Assembly: GCA_905221605.1 (NCBI GenBank)
Contig: CAJNDS010002153.1
Span: forward strand, 100,001-164,000
Origin: Symbiodinium natans
Taxonomy: Eukaryota; Sar; Dinophyceae; Suessiales; Symbiodiniaceae
Direction of reading: 5' to 3'
Length of the DNA stretch: 64,000 nucleotides
Below, piece by piece: positions 18,295-30,440 of the stretch; position 1 is the stretch's first letter, and each line of letters begins with the position of its first letter. Below the pieces are notes generated by a model, which saw only the letters and a program-made list of their open reading frames with translations, did no database searches and had not been told where the DNA came from. The position numbers and the translations under genes were made by a program.

Positions 18295-18350
18295 GTCGTA
18301 AGCATTCCCAGGGCTTAGCAATGTATATATATATATATGTGTGTATGTAT
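18295..18350 (+). repeat. Dispersed repeat with TAAGCATTCC core (right of retroelement)
   Basis: TAAGCATTCCCAGGG followed by GCAATGTATAT and an AT/GT microsatellite. This is the same order as in the reverse complement of 8,985-9,040. Confidence 0.5.
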
Positions 18351-18860
18351 CTATACACGACCCTATGCATAGGTCCTTCTCGATTTGCTTTGGACCCTAT
18401 GCGCTGGGAAGACTCCATTTTCGTGTGCCCCTTATACCATCCGGCTACACCAGGCCCCAATGCGGGATAGGGTGCTGTCCGCCTTTGATTGCGCCCCATC
18501 CGAATGAAGAAGGACCCTATGTCCTAGCCTACAGACTCTGCTTTTCTGTGACGTCAGGCTTTGTTTTTAGGGTTTGTTGAGGGTTGAAAGCTAAGGGGCA
18601 TTTCGTTATTGATTTGTTTTTGTTTGCCTTCTTGTGTTTCCCTTTCTTTCCAGAGGCTGAGACCATCTGCCAAGAACAATAAATGACCAAGAGTTCAAAC
18701 CGTCAAAATGCATGTTCTTCTTGTTCGCTTCGCAGTTTCTCGTTGTGTCGCCTTGTAGGGATTTGTCATCTGCGCCAGAACGGTTGATTCCTTCATCGCA
18801 GCTCCGCGCCTGTCCGGGCCTATTCATAGGGTTCTGCCCTAAACCCATGCCCCAGGCGTT

Positions 18861-19115
18861 TCCTACTCCTACTGCTACTCCTACTCCTACTCCTACTCCT
18901 ACTCCTACTCCTACTCCTACTCGAAAGCAAGAAAGAACGAAAGCAGGAAACAAGGAAAGAAGGAAAAAGGGAAAGAAGGAAAGAAGGAAATAAGGAAATA
19001 ATGAAACAAGGAAACCAGGAAATAATGAAATAAGGAAACAAGGAAACAAGGAAATAGGAAAATAAGGAAAGAAGGCAACAAGCAAACAATGAAACAAGGA
19101 GATAAAGAAAGTGAA
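18861..19115 (+). repeat. TCCTAC microsatellite followed by AAGGAAA purine tract
   Basis: About ten copies of TCCTAC (18,861-18,920) are followed by about 190 bases of GAAGGAAA/AAGGAAAT-type purine repeat (to about 19,110). Frames such as TPTPTP on one strand and SLFPYFLVS on the other are repeat translations, not genes. Confidence 0.85.
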
Positions 19116-19133
19116 AATCAGAGTATAACAAAA

Positions 19134-19195
19134 GTCGGTCACCGGGACGCGCACCCGGGCCGCTCGGGTGAGGGCGGAGTCTCCTACCCAGCTAG
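19134..19195 (-). other. tRNA-like sequence (possible tRNA-derived SINE head)
   Basis: On the minus strand there is a TAGCTGGGTAGG word like a pol III A box, then GGGTGCGCGTCCC like a B box. CCGGG and CCCGG can pair around a 7-base loop, and a TTTT run follows. The D arm can pair (GTCT/AGAC), but the acceptor stem has mismatches and the anticodon arm is abnormal. It looks like a decayed tRNA or a SINE head next to a microsatellite, not a working tRNA. Confidence 0.25.
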
Positions 19196-19639
19196 ACTGT
19201 AGCGGATCTTGATCAATGCGTGCTTGCAACGCCGATGTATGGGTGCCGAGGCTTATCAAGCTTGGTCAATCTTGATGGCCAAGCCGGTCTTCTGGACGAA
19301 CATCTTCTGGATCTGTATATATACTATGCCAGGGCCATGGGCATGACATGGGCTTTTCGCATTTAGCCAGTCGCCATGTGTGAATGCTCTATCGCTTTTC
19401 AAATTTCAGGCGTTGATGGCAATACAAAGTCCCAAGCCCAGGCAGGTTCAGCTCCTAGCATTGGCGAGCCTGCGAGTTGGCAACGGAGTGTCTGGAAAGG
19501 GTGCGGGTGGCCGGACTGGCGATCATTTGCAGCGTGACCGGTTGGTCTTCACAGCATCAGCCGGTGCCGAGCTCAGAAACCCAAGAGAACTTCATGTGAA
19601 CCAGCTATTATAGCCAGTTCTAGCCTGGATTCAGCCTCT

Positions 19640-22600
19640 CTTTCCTGAGGTTGTGGCGCTGCTACCGCATTTTTCTGCTCTTGCAAACGATGAGTGGTGG
19701 GAGGCAGGAGAGCGTACAAGCAGCTTCCGGGCGGAACATAAGTCGATTGGGCAAGAGCTCAGCGAGGTCCAAGCTCAGTTGCTGCGACTGTCGGCGAAAC
19801 TTCTAGGCAGGCTGTCCACGGAGCGTGTGGACCCCAGGGGCCGTGCCGGTCTGTGAAAGAGGAGCATGACCGATCAGTGCGCAAGCTGAGCATCAGGGGG
19901 TCATGCAGCTGTCCTGGGACCCGAAGATGATGGCAGCGCTAGTCTGCAACTCAGGCAGTTTACCGGCAAAGAGCCGCCGGACTCTGGCTGCCAATGTCTT
20001 CTTAGGTGGTGCCAGCAGACTCGAAGATGGAGGGGAGGTACATCCCAAGCCCTAAAAAGCCCCAAACAGCCCTAAACTTGTCAACGTGGAACATTCCGCG
20101 CAGTCATTAAAGCAGTCCGAGCTCTGTGTCAGGCGAGTGTGGAAGCCGTCATTGAGGAGATTTTGTCTATAGTCAGTCGGCTTTTCGCTGTGAGCAACTC
20201 CAAGAACGTTCTGCAGGCTTGGTTTTCTAGGTTCGCATTGAGTTCGACATAGGACATGGATGTGCAGTTTTCTCTAGAATGTTTCGACAGGTGGGGCTCT
20301 CCGCACTTGTGCACGTGCTGCCTGATTATCCCAACTTGCTTCCAGTCTTTGCTGGCACCCAAGACATGCTGAATCTTATAGCTCATGTGTCAAGTATGGC
20401 ATAGTATGGCAAGGATGGTGCAGTGCTAAATTCACATGTAGAGTGCGGAATGCACGACGCTGGGTATCACTGTGAGTGGCTGTGTGCGCCGTATGCTGTT
20501 CGATATCCAAGGTAGCTGTGTTGCTTGGGCAGACACCAGCCCTACGGCAACGGCTTCTGCAGGAGGTCGAGGCGGTGGTGCCCAGACTGGGTTTGACACT
20601 TCGAATTTGCATTTTCAAAATGACAACTAAGCGTCAGCCAAGGGCGATGACAAAGCAGGGCACACGTACGTTCATGGCAACTTCACTTGTACCTACGAGG
20701 CTGGCTGCGTTCTGTTTCGAGCCTGTAAGCAGGGGACCTGTTTCTATGTGATATGGAAGGAGACGTGCTTGCCAGAGATTTGGCCACATCTGGACATTGC
20801 GAAGACGTTGACTATGCAGCTCGAGGCAAGCAGAGTATCTTTCAGCGCAACTGCGATGCGGCAAAATCTGTGAGGCAAGCCCACCCGAGCGTCTCGAGAT
20901 AGAGCATCTCGAGGCGCTCAGCACCTGTGTCACTTACTTGTAGCGCGCAGTCTACGGATGGCAAAACACATGAAACACTGTCGCAACCGCATCCGCTCGC
21001 CGATTTGAAAGCCTTTCCAACCCTGCAGTTGAGACATCAGGCCAACTTGTGGCAAGGGCAAGTCTTGGCCCCTGAGATGATGCCCGGCCCTCCTGACAAC
21101 TTGATCGCCGAAAGTCAGCCCGATAGACTGTAGCAGTTAGATATGATGTGGCGAGTCAATCTCCCCACGCCTGCAAAATTGACTCCAAACAGCAAGAGGA
21201 CAGGTTCCCGGGCGGTGCATATTGACAACATAGGGACCGAAGGCTTCTTGCGCTTACGCGGTCGGAAGTGGCATGTATGATTTCGTGCAGATAGACAGAT
21301 ATCTCGTCCCCCCATGACCTACCCAGCTCCTTGGAGTTCACAAAACTTCTCTGTAGTGTTCAGGTGGGTCAACAAGCGACACCGACACTAAACTGGCATG
21401 AAAATCTATGAAAATCAATTAGTTAGTGGGCTGCGCCTAAAGGATTGATTCTACCAATCTTTTCCCCCCCTCTCACCCCCATTAAGGGTTGCCTTGCTTG
21501 AATTAAGGAGATGGGGGGGGGGCCCCCCTTTCCCCGTCAGGTGGCCCCCTCCCCCCCCCCCCCCTGGAGGCTCCTTATTTCGATGTGTCAATAATCGAAC
21601 GAGGATATGAATCAGCAATGCTCCGGAAAGATTTTGAAAATGGGTTGCTTGCGCTGTCCGGCGTTTGTCTAGCTTTCGTAGCGCAAATCCAAGTTGTGCT
21701 GTCATTGCATACATGCCGGTTTTAGGGTTTTTGTGCCGTGCACGCTTAAGCGACTTATTTGACCATGTTACTCATTCCGGGAGTTTGACCATCCGATTTT
21801 GAAACGCCGTTGCGCTTCTTGTATATTTCTCGACGGTGGCCGACGTCTGTTGAGCGCAGCGGGCCGAACGTTGAACAAGAAAGCCTTGCCCGCGGGTAGC
21901 CGCATTTGTCTATGTGTGGGGGTGTGCAAAACGCAGCACCTCGCATCGTCTAGAGACTAGACGTTTTGATCTGCACTGCGCCAACAGGCTGCGCATGGAC
22001 GCATGGTTTCGCCAGTCTAGCTGTCATTTGTTGTCATGTGGGTTTATGTCAGTGCGCAATGTTGCGTGCTGCAGGTGCTGTTGGCCAGCCTGCCTTTCTT
22101 CTTCGATGAGGACGAAGCAGATGAATGGCTCCATATCTTCGAGAAGGCACTGCGTGTTTGTCATTGAGTAAGCGACTGGCAGCACAAATGTAACCCTTTC
22201 GAGGTGAAGCGATATGTCTTCACGACGTTGGCACGGTGCTTGGTTAACCTGGGGCTGTAAGATGCAGATTTTCGCTTTAAATTCGTGGTTCGTGCTGAGG
22301 TGGATCCACAACTGCATCTGCTCAGTACCCAAATCATTCGCAAGTTCTGGGAAGCTGCCTCGGCTCTGCGACACGTTCAAGCTGCGCACATGTCAGCTCC
22401 TGGCATCCTGGCACAGCCGTGCATAGGCAAGCGGTGTCGAGTCCATTGCAGCGAAGACCCGGGAGAATTCCTTGGACATGATGGGGGAGGCGAGCAGCCT
22501 TCGTGATGTGGTCCTGTGTACTATGTACCCTATGAGTCCATGCGCCCGCCAAGACCCTCAGTATGCTCTATGACGGCTCAGAGCGTGTCGAGGAAGTGAC

Positions 22601-23057
22601 CCGCTAAGATCCGCCAAGTCTCAGTCAGTGTTCGCTGTATCTGTAGTCCGGCACTGCGCAAGCTCGATCACTCCGAGGCTTCGGTCATCGTCTTCCTTCG
22701 TGAGATGCGAAGTCGCGATGAGGAGCCATACTTCTTGTGAGCTGAAGGGGCTCAATCAAGACGAAACTTTGCGCCAGCGGCCGCATCCTAAAGCACCCCC
22801 CCAAAAAAAAGTCGCGACGAGGATACCCAAGCAGAGGCCTGCATTGCATCCATATCCACACTGGTTCGAAAGGTTGCAAGATTCCTTTTGCAAGTTGCAA
22901 TATGTCACAATGTCTTGCAGGTGGATCGAATGATCGACCGTTTCGCGGAGTCCCACCCAGACAAGTACCAGGCAACCCGTCCTGTGTTCGCAGCAGCATG
23001 CTGCAATTTGCATCATCGTCTCGAGGCGTCCCAACTCCACACAGTGTCCCAGGACTG
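19640..23057 (+). CDS. Multi-exon gene for an unrecognised helix-rich protein
   Basis: A series of short frames reads like real protein and has splice-like borders. About 19,700-19,850: HKSIGQELSEVQAQLLRL. About 19,900-20,050: MQLSWDPKMMAALVCNSG. About 20,124-20,250: ASVEAVIEEILSIVSRLFAV. 20,279-20,401: FRQVGLSALVHVLPDYPNLL. About 20,500-20,600: LLGQTPALRQRLLQEVEAV. 22,075-22,165, after a GCAG acceptor: FFFDEDEADEWLHIFEKAL. About 22,260-22,400: STQIIRKFWEAASALRHV. About 22,645-22,735: LRKLDHSEASVIVFLREM. About 22,923-23,057: VDRMIDRFAESHPDKY. The helical, leucine-rich pattern suggests a HEAT/ARM-like fold (importin/exportin-type is possible), but no signature motif was found. Exon ends are approximate, and it may be more than one gene. 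Confidence 0.45.
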
Positions 23058-23364
23058 AGATGGTATTCTAAGACGGTTAGACACCCTCGAAAAACCCATC
23101 CTATTGAGCGAGCATCGCAATTAGTTCGCACCCCTAGCTAGTCCCCCCTTGCCAGCATCCAGTTTCACCACAGCGTTTCACCAGGAATGCGGCATGAGCC
23201 CATCGAGAAATGCAATTTTTTCGTATGCATCTTGCGATTGCTACTTGCCGACTCATTCCCCACCCACCCGACAAGTAGGGTTGTTAGATTTTATGGACAA
23301 GGTGGCATGCATCATGTAACGTGACGCGCTCAGGACATCACCCTGTACAGCTTTCAGGGACACC

Positions 23365-23723
23365 ATTCCAAAAGCGGGCAACTACATCAGAATAAGCAGG
23401 CCAGAAAGGCTCAAGCACCGGAATGTTGCCTTCACAAGCAGGCCAGGGAGGCTCAGGCGTGCAACTGTACTGGAGTGGTGCCTTTACAGGCAAGCTATGC
23501 AGGCAGGCATAGGCGGGCAACTGTAGGCCAGCGAGCCTCAGGCGGACAATTGGACGATAATGTTAAACAGGCCGAAGAGGCTCAGGCGGGCAACTGTACA
23601 GGAATGCTGCTAAGCAGGCCAAAGGAAGCTCAGGCTGGCAACTGTACCGGAATGTTGATTCTGCCGGAATGTTCCCTCAATATAGGCGGGGCGGGCAACT
23701 GTACCAAAAAGTTGCCGGTAAAA
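23365..23723. repeat. Minisatellite of about 45-50 bp units
   Basis: Six to seven imperfect copies share the phrases GGCTCAGGCGGGCAACTGTA and CCGGAATGTTGCC and AAGCAGGCCA. Units vary in length and some are truncated. No gene is evident; the frames through it are repeat translations. Confidence 0.7.
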
Positions 23724-25940
23724 AACAGGGTGGCCTATTTAACAAGAGTTGGCGGGCCCTGCTGCCAGGTTTGGCTGCACGCGCCAAACCGCAGCCAAAT
23801 TTCGCGAGGTTAAGGATCGAAGGGCTGCCCGGAATAAAAGTTTCATGCTTTATGGACCCCCCTGGCGGGACCCTCTGACAGGCTTGCATTCGGCTGCACA
23901 AGCCTCGTCTCACTGGTCTATCTGACGGGTCTGCAAAGCCATGTTCTTTGGCAGGTTTCATTTACGATTCCAGAAGCACAAAAGCCCGACATCTTTTTGT
24001 TATTGGGAAAAGCCAGAGCACGAAACCCCAAGCAAATTTAATGCGAGGGTATGCCTTATCTTCTTCCGACAATTGGACGTGATGCCCCAAATCCTGAACC
24101 TTGTGCCCAGATTGGTTCCATCAGACCAAAAACTGTAAATCAGCATGGAAAACAGCATTAGCAAAGCAAGAAAGTGCTCTCTTGCTCGACACCGCAACCT
24201 TAAGTCCTTGCAGGGGCTGGGCGGGGATGTTCGACGGAGCGATTCTTTTGTGCTCAGCCGCGGGCTCCGGAGGGTGCCTTGCGGCAGAATGCGTCGTTTT
24301 GCCACATCCTTTGCATCTCAGCAAGTTTTTTTGTCTCAGGTGTTTGTGTCAGTTCCTGTTTGTCACATGTGGTGGGTTCACCATCCTCTTGCAAAGGTTG
24401 TGCCCGGAAATCCGGGGCTCGTCGGTGGATGAGGTCTGCATGGTCTGAAGTCATCTGCAGCAGTTTTGCGCCGTTGCTGAGCAGCCTTTTATGGCATGTC
24501 AACTATGGACATGACTCACTTGACCGGTGTAATCCGAGAGGAGGGCGATCTCCCACGGGCTGACGTTTCCGCTTCTGTTCAGGTGTGAGCAAGTGGCATG
24601 CATGCCATTAGGATGCCAGCGACGTGCAGCTGTTAGATTCAGGAGCACTGCTCCGCAGCCTTCCTTCAGGCCTGGCTGAGAAGCACAGACGTCTCTCACA
24701 TTTACATTCTCTTGTGCCGTCTTTGCCGAGAGAGATCGAGAAGAGTATCAAGGCATCCATGGCAACAAATGCAGGACATCCGCGTCCAGCCTGGCTCCCC
24801 AGAATCGGCGCGGCAGAGCGGCGCCTGGGGCTTTTGGCCCTGTCGTGGCCTTCTTGGCCTGCCTCTGTCAAAGAGGCGAGCAAACACAACACGACTCCTG
24901 CTGTCATTGCCCTGTATACAGTATAGACTTTAAAAGTCCCAGTGGCACTCCCAGCGTCCCCCCCAGCGGCCCTCCCAGCGCGGAACAAGACAGATGAGCA
25001 ATGATGCGCACGTCGTTATCATGAAGCCCAAGTCTTGAATCGGACCAAGTTAGACACAGCCTCTGCCAGCCAATGCCCTGGAACGAGAATAATGAAAAGG
25101 AGGCAGGGTGCAGGCCAGAGACCCGACAATTCGACAACCAGCACCGGGAAGCAGGATGTTCTCAACACATTGTTTGCATTGTGTGCGTTCATACATGTTC
25201 ATGCCGTAGTGAAGCAATCCTCACAGTGATGCAAATGTGGACGTACTGTTTCTGTGTAGCTGTAGTGCAGCATCCTGCCAGGTCACCTCCCTCGACGGGC
25301 CATGGCATCGGAGACATGTGGTCAACTTACGCAGCAGGTTGCAGCGAGGGTTGGCCTTTTGCCATGCAGTCGTCCGCAGCCACAGAGATCATCATAGTCA
25401 AACTCATGCTTAAGTTTGGTATGATGAGTTGCGTCAGAAAGTGGGCTCTTGCATTCATGGCTCCGAAAGTTTTGGAGGCTCAGTTAGCTTAGCAGCTGGG
25501 AACAAGGCACATGGCACGTGTGATGCCATGGATCGGTTCCTTGTGCGGCGATCCAAGCCAGATGCCGGTCCAGGCCCCTGCATGACGCTCTGATGAACAT
25601 GCTACTGGTATGACGGCTTAGCCGATGAGCGTCTGCGTAAGGTCACAATCCAGAGGAGGCACGAGTTGTCCCCCCGAGATCGTCGCTGTGAGTTGACAGT
25701 TGCAGTTCCGTCACAGTCTGCCGCGGGTGCACTTGCTTTTCTTACATTGCCTGCTGCGTTTCATCATGTCTCATTGCCTCTTGCATATCATCGAGCTGCA
25801 TAGTGTGGTATTGCAATTATTTTGGCTTGATCTTCCTGCGGTATCTTGCATGGTCTCAATGTTGCCTGTGTCTCGTCCGGGCTACGGCATCACATGGGAT
25901 GACACGGATGACAAGAGCAAGCTGCGGCTTCCGATGACAC
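23724..25940. other. Unassigned sequence with isolated exon-like frames
   Basis: One frame at about 24,630-24,780 (+) reads like protein (SLPREIEKSIKASMATNAG), and others near 24,350-24,430 are possible. None is recognised, and no chain of exons could be built. Confidence 0.3.
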
Positions 25941-25941
25941 C

Positions 25942-26072
25942 GCGGTTTCCAGTTTCCCGAATCCCCGGTTTCCGAATCCGCGTTTCCAGTTTCCTGGATC
26001 AGCAGGTTTCCCGAATCCTGGATTCCCGAATCCGTTTGGCGAATCAGGCTTTTACAGTTTCCGAATCTGTGC
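25942..26072. repeat. Short TTTCCCGAATCC-type repeats
   Basis: The phrase TTTCC(C)GAATCC recurs about seven times with variable spacing, giving an irregular minisatellite. Downstream (26,285-26,360) is a GAGGA-rich purine stretch. No gene is seen through 27,000 except a possible exon near 26,120-26,170 (AVCEKELQRLCG). Confidence 0.5.
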
Positions 26073-27028
26073 TTTTTTAGTTTCTGCATTCGCCGCTGAC
26101 CCGACAGCTGCATCAGCAAAGCTGCCCGCCGTGTGCGAGAAGGAGCTACAAAGATTATGTGGACTAAGCCATGCTTGAGGGAGCACGAAGGTGTGGACCA
26201 AGCAAAGAGGGAGCACAACTACAATCCAGGACTTTACATGATGATTAGTTCCGAGACTACAGCGATATGTCTCGACGACCACTGCTTTGGCGTCAATAAT
26301 GATGAGGAGAAGGAGGATAAGGAGCATAAGGAGGACAATGACGAGGACGACGAGGGCAAGGGGCCATCAGTAACAACGCCGGTGTTATGAATTTGTTCGA
26401 GGGACACGAGCGAGAGAAACAGGCAAATGACGCTTGGAGTTAATCAAGATTGAACAAGCAGGTTATGATGGTGCATTTTCTAGCGCACAAAAAACTTTCA
26501 CCTAGGAGCAAAAACCCAGCCAATGGCAGCAGGTTCTTGGATCCTCAGTGCTTCTACAAAAGGGTTCTGGTACCTCCATGTCAGCTCCCTGGTCAAGGCA
26601 AAAACACGGCATCGAGGCCTTTCCATATCCTCTTGATGCTCACTGAAACGCCAGCACACGAAACCACATCATGCACCACCCATCACTTCCTAAAGCAATG
26701 TCTCGGTCTCAGATTCTCGTCGACAACATGCTAAGCAGAAACACCAAGGTGGACTGTATGCTCGCAAATCATTTCTGAGTTCAGTCGCCAGTCAAGGCAC
26801 GGGCAACATTCTCCTTCCTCACAAGTTAACCTAACATCATGTGAAATCTTTTCTTAAACTGAGAACCTGCGAACGCCCAGTGCGGCCGGGTGAAAGGGGC
26901 TCAAGGCTACGAGGAACATGATGCTCCACTATTGGGCATTTGGTAACGGAAATACAGTCTTGGCGAAGGTTAGCACGAAGAGACAGCGGACGGACGGCAC
27001 GGAGCTCGATTGAATTTGAATGGACTGA

Positions 27029-30000
27029 AGCACTGGCTTCGCATCACCTTACGACTCCGGGCATGCAGGCGTCAAAGATGTTCAAGATGTCCAAGATATC
27101 AAGGAGGGTGTCAAGACAGAGGCAGAGGGCGATCCCAGCAAGGTCATCTCCTGGAAGCTTAGACAGCGCTGTAAGACGGTTGGAGCACAGTTGGAGCACA
27201 AGTCCTTTGCGGATGTTCTTGAGAACTGGCTCATCCCGTAGCCCGAGTGTCTTGTATCATCTTGACATCCCAGGAATGTCAACGGGCTTGCGGTCCAGCT
27301 TCGGAACAACTGGTGTCCGAGCTGTGTTCGGTGTGACGATCTCGATCACACCTCTTGGCCTTGGTCAGGAGCATTATCAAGGCTTTCCTGGAGAAGGAGC
27401 AGCCAGCCACTTGCATCTCAAGCCGAGTCAGTGCGGAGCGTTTCTGTTACTGTGTACTTGGTGTTTCTTGGAGAAGAAATTTCAAATCATGCAGAATAAC
27501 CAGTGCCACCGGATGCAAGGACGTAATTTGCCTCCAGGAAGTGCGGCTTCCGGCGGCTGGACCCAAAGGCGCGTGCCGAGTGTGACCAGGACTGTTTAGC
27601 ATCCATCTAAAAGTCAGCCAGGGTGCAGGCAACAGCAGAGTATCGGCACAAGGCTTTTAGCTTCAGGTGGCATGTTTTGCATACCTTTCGGGCTGAACAA
27701 AGCAAGTCGACGGAGGCTGCAAGCGCGGTGACGGGCAGAAGCGCTGCAGGGGCGAGGCACCCGACAATGAAGCGGGGTAGCGGTTGCTCCTCTCGTGCTG
27801 TGGACTTGTTTCCTTAGCTTGCCACAAAGTATGATGATTGACATTCAATCCGACGCATCAACATGTTGCAGCGCAGCCTCTCTGCACATTTGACGTCAGA
27901 CGCAAGGCAAAGCACGAGTCAGCTCAAGAGAAGGCCTCCGTGACCATGCTGAGGGTTGTGCTGTTTGGGACGCATGAGTGGATGTAGTGGACGTAGTGCA
28001 CGTTGTGCACGCAATGCACGTAATGAAATGGCTGATGTGGATTGCAGGCGGACTGGGATCTTGTTCAGCGGACCATTGTTGCCACCTTCACAAAGACATA
28101 TAGCTTCCACTGGTCGCTTGCTGACTGGAAATATTCAGGAGCTCGGATGTTGTGCTCCCTTTCTCCCTCTGTATCTCGCTTTGTCTTCACAGACTGTTGC
28201 AGACAGGTGGAGTTGCTCCTGGTATAGATATACAGCTCCATCAGACATGCTCCGTTCTGAACGCAGGCACGCTGATGATGATTCGAAGGAGTCTTCGACC
28301 CTCCCACATTACGTACACGTGCTCTACGTTTGGCGATCACCCGGCTCATGTCGATCCAGCAGACAGCAAGTGGCATCCGGAGGCTGGAGGATCTGTGTAT
28401 TTCACACATGTCCTCTCTGTTGTTTTTTCGGTTCAGGGGAGAATCATCTGTGTTTGCGCCTGAGCACTGGCCGCAATGTGCCGCACCATTCCATTGGCTG
28501 CACTACATGTTCAAGATGTGCTCAAGGCCAGCTTCTCCACGTTCGAGTTGCTTGCGCTATCGCCTCAGTGCGTGTACTGCGCTAACGTCATTGTTGCAGC
28601 AGCACATTGATGTCACTTCAGCCAGCAAACATGGATGAACTGCTGCTTCGCGCAACTTGCCTGTCTGACAAATGTTGACTTCGACTTGAAACGCTGACCG
28701 TAGCAGCAAGTGACCCAATGTAATTCTCCGTGTTTGATTCTGATAGCTCTCTATGTGCTGGCCCCGCAACTTGTGGGGGCGGGGGAACACCCCTCCTCCC
28801 TCCACCCGTCTGCCACCATCCCCCCACCACCCCCACCTCACCACCCCCCCCACCCCTCCCCGTCGTCCCCCACAAACGATTCCTTAATTTTCAATAGTAC
28901 ATTTTCGCTGGAACTCTATTCCAGATAATTGCGAAAACTACTTGGAAGCCTAATACGAATCCTACAAAAAAGAAAGAGAGTCCTGGAAGAAGACTAAGAA
29001 TTCTGTTGAACTTAATCGGAGTTTGTTTAGACTTCGTACGAATCCAAGTAAGACTAGAAGGAAGCCTACTAAAGTTACTAGGAGCCCAATGTGACTTAGC
29101 AAGAATTTCTAGGAGTCTTATCGATTGAAACTAGTACTACTCCTATTGAATTGGTTTTGGGCTTAGGGGGACAGGCGAGGGTGGTGAGGGGAGGGGTGGG
29201 GGGGATGGTGTGGGGCGGGGGCAGGGATGGTGAAGGGGTCGGCTGGCATGGTGAGGGGGGGCAGTCAGAGCTTGAGGCAAAGGTGGTGATGACCCGAGTC
29301 TTCACCAATGGGTTACAAATTGTATGTGGCGATGTCTGACACAGCACGATGCAGTCATGAATCCAGAGGTAGAGTCGTGACAGGCTTTGGGGCCTTCTTT
29401 AAGATGTGGTGATTGTACCTTGCGGACTTTGCGGTCAAATGGGGGACTTCCATGTGCCAAGTGCTCAAAGCGCCTGTCGGCCAGTGGCCTCGGCAATTTT
29501 TCGCAAGACGTTCGACGGTGACAGACATGCCTGTAGCGAGAAACACACTGCAGCCGAGGACATATTCCCCTAACAACGGCAGTGACCAGGAATCCTTCGC
29601 GAGAAGAGCCGCCTGGGACAAAGCGTTGAAGCAGGTGGCGTTAGTTGCTTCTGTTCAGTTCTTCTTGAGCACATGTCGGCGCTCGTATGCGATTACAGAC
29701 TGCCCTTCGGTTTGCCATATGCACAAGCCGGTGGGAGGCATGACAATCGATGGCAGGCTGTTGTGCAACGAACTCGGCCTCTGGTTTGGATCGGTGATCT
29801 GAACGTCGCGGCGGAGCGTTTTGACTCTTGTCTATAACGTGGTATGCGAATGCATGACGTTAACCGTGTGCCACCGTTGACTATTTTCCCTTTTCAGCAC
29901 GCGTGCATGAGTTTTAACACGAACAAGGACGTCACGCATCCCGAATGGTTCGCCCAGCAGTGCTACCAGGACCATGGTGGAAGTTGCCGGCTGTTTGTTA

Positions 30001-30409
30001 GTTTGAGTTGTTTCATGGAGGTGTTCTTTTTATTTTGTTTGTTTTTGGTCTTGTTTTTATTTGTGAGGTTGCTTTGTTCTTTTTCTTGCGCTCGTTCGTT
30101 TCTTAGTGTCCTTCATCACCATCGGCTTTTGACTTTTTTTGTTGGTTGTTCTTGCTTGTTTTTTGCTTGTTGCCTCTTGTGTTTAATATCTGTTTTATGC
30201 GTTTTGATTTTGCCATGTTTAGTTCTGTGCTTTTTAATAGATACATAATTGATGAAGAAACAATACACGCACACACACGCATATAAATATAAATATAAAT
30301 ACAAATATAAGTATAAATATAGATATAAATAGAAATATATAAATATAAACATAAATATAAATATAGATATAAATACAACATATAAATATAAATATAAATA
30401 TGAATATAA

Positions 30410-30440
<31 letters not shown>

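Noticed and set aside
18606-19259. Minus-strand ORF of 217 codons with SLFPYFL repeats
   Set aside because: Translation of the AAGGAAA purine tract and TCCTAC microsatellite.
23365-23723. CRISPR-like appearance of spaced repeats
   Set aside because: Units are imperfect and contiguous with no unique equal-length spacers, and the DNA is eukaryotic.
26940-27599. 219-codon ORF in the AP endonuclease region
   Set aside because: The conserved AP endonuclease exons lie in other frames and are interrupted by introns, so this frame is accidental.
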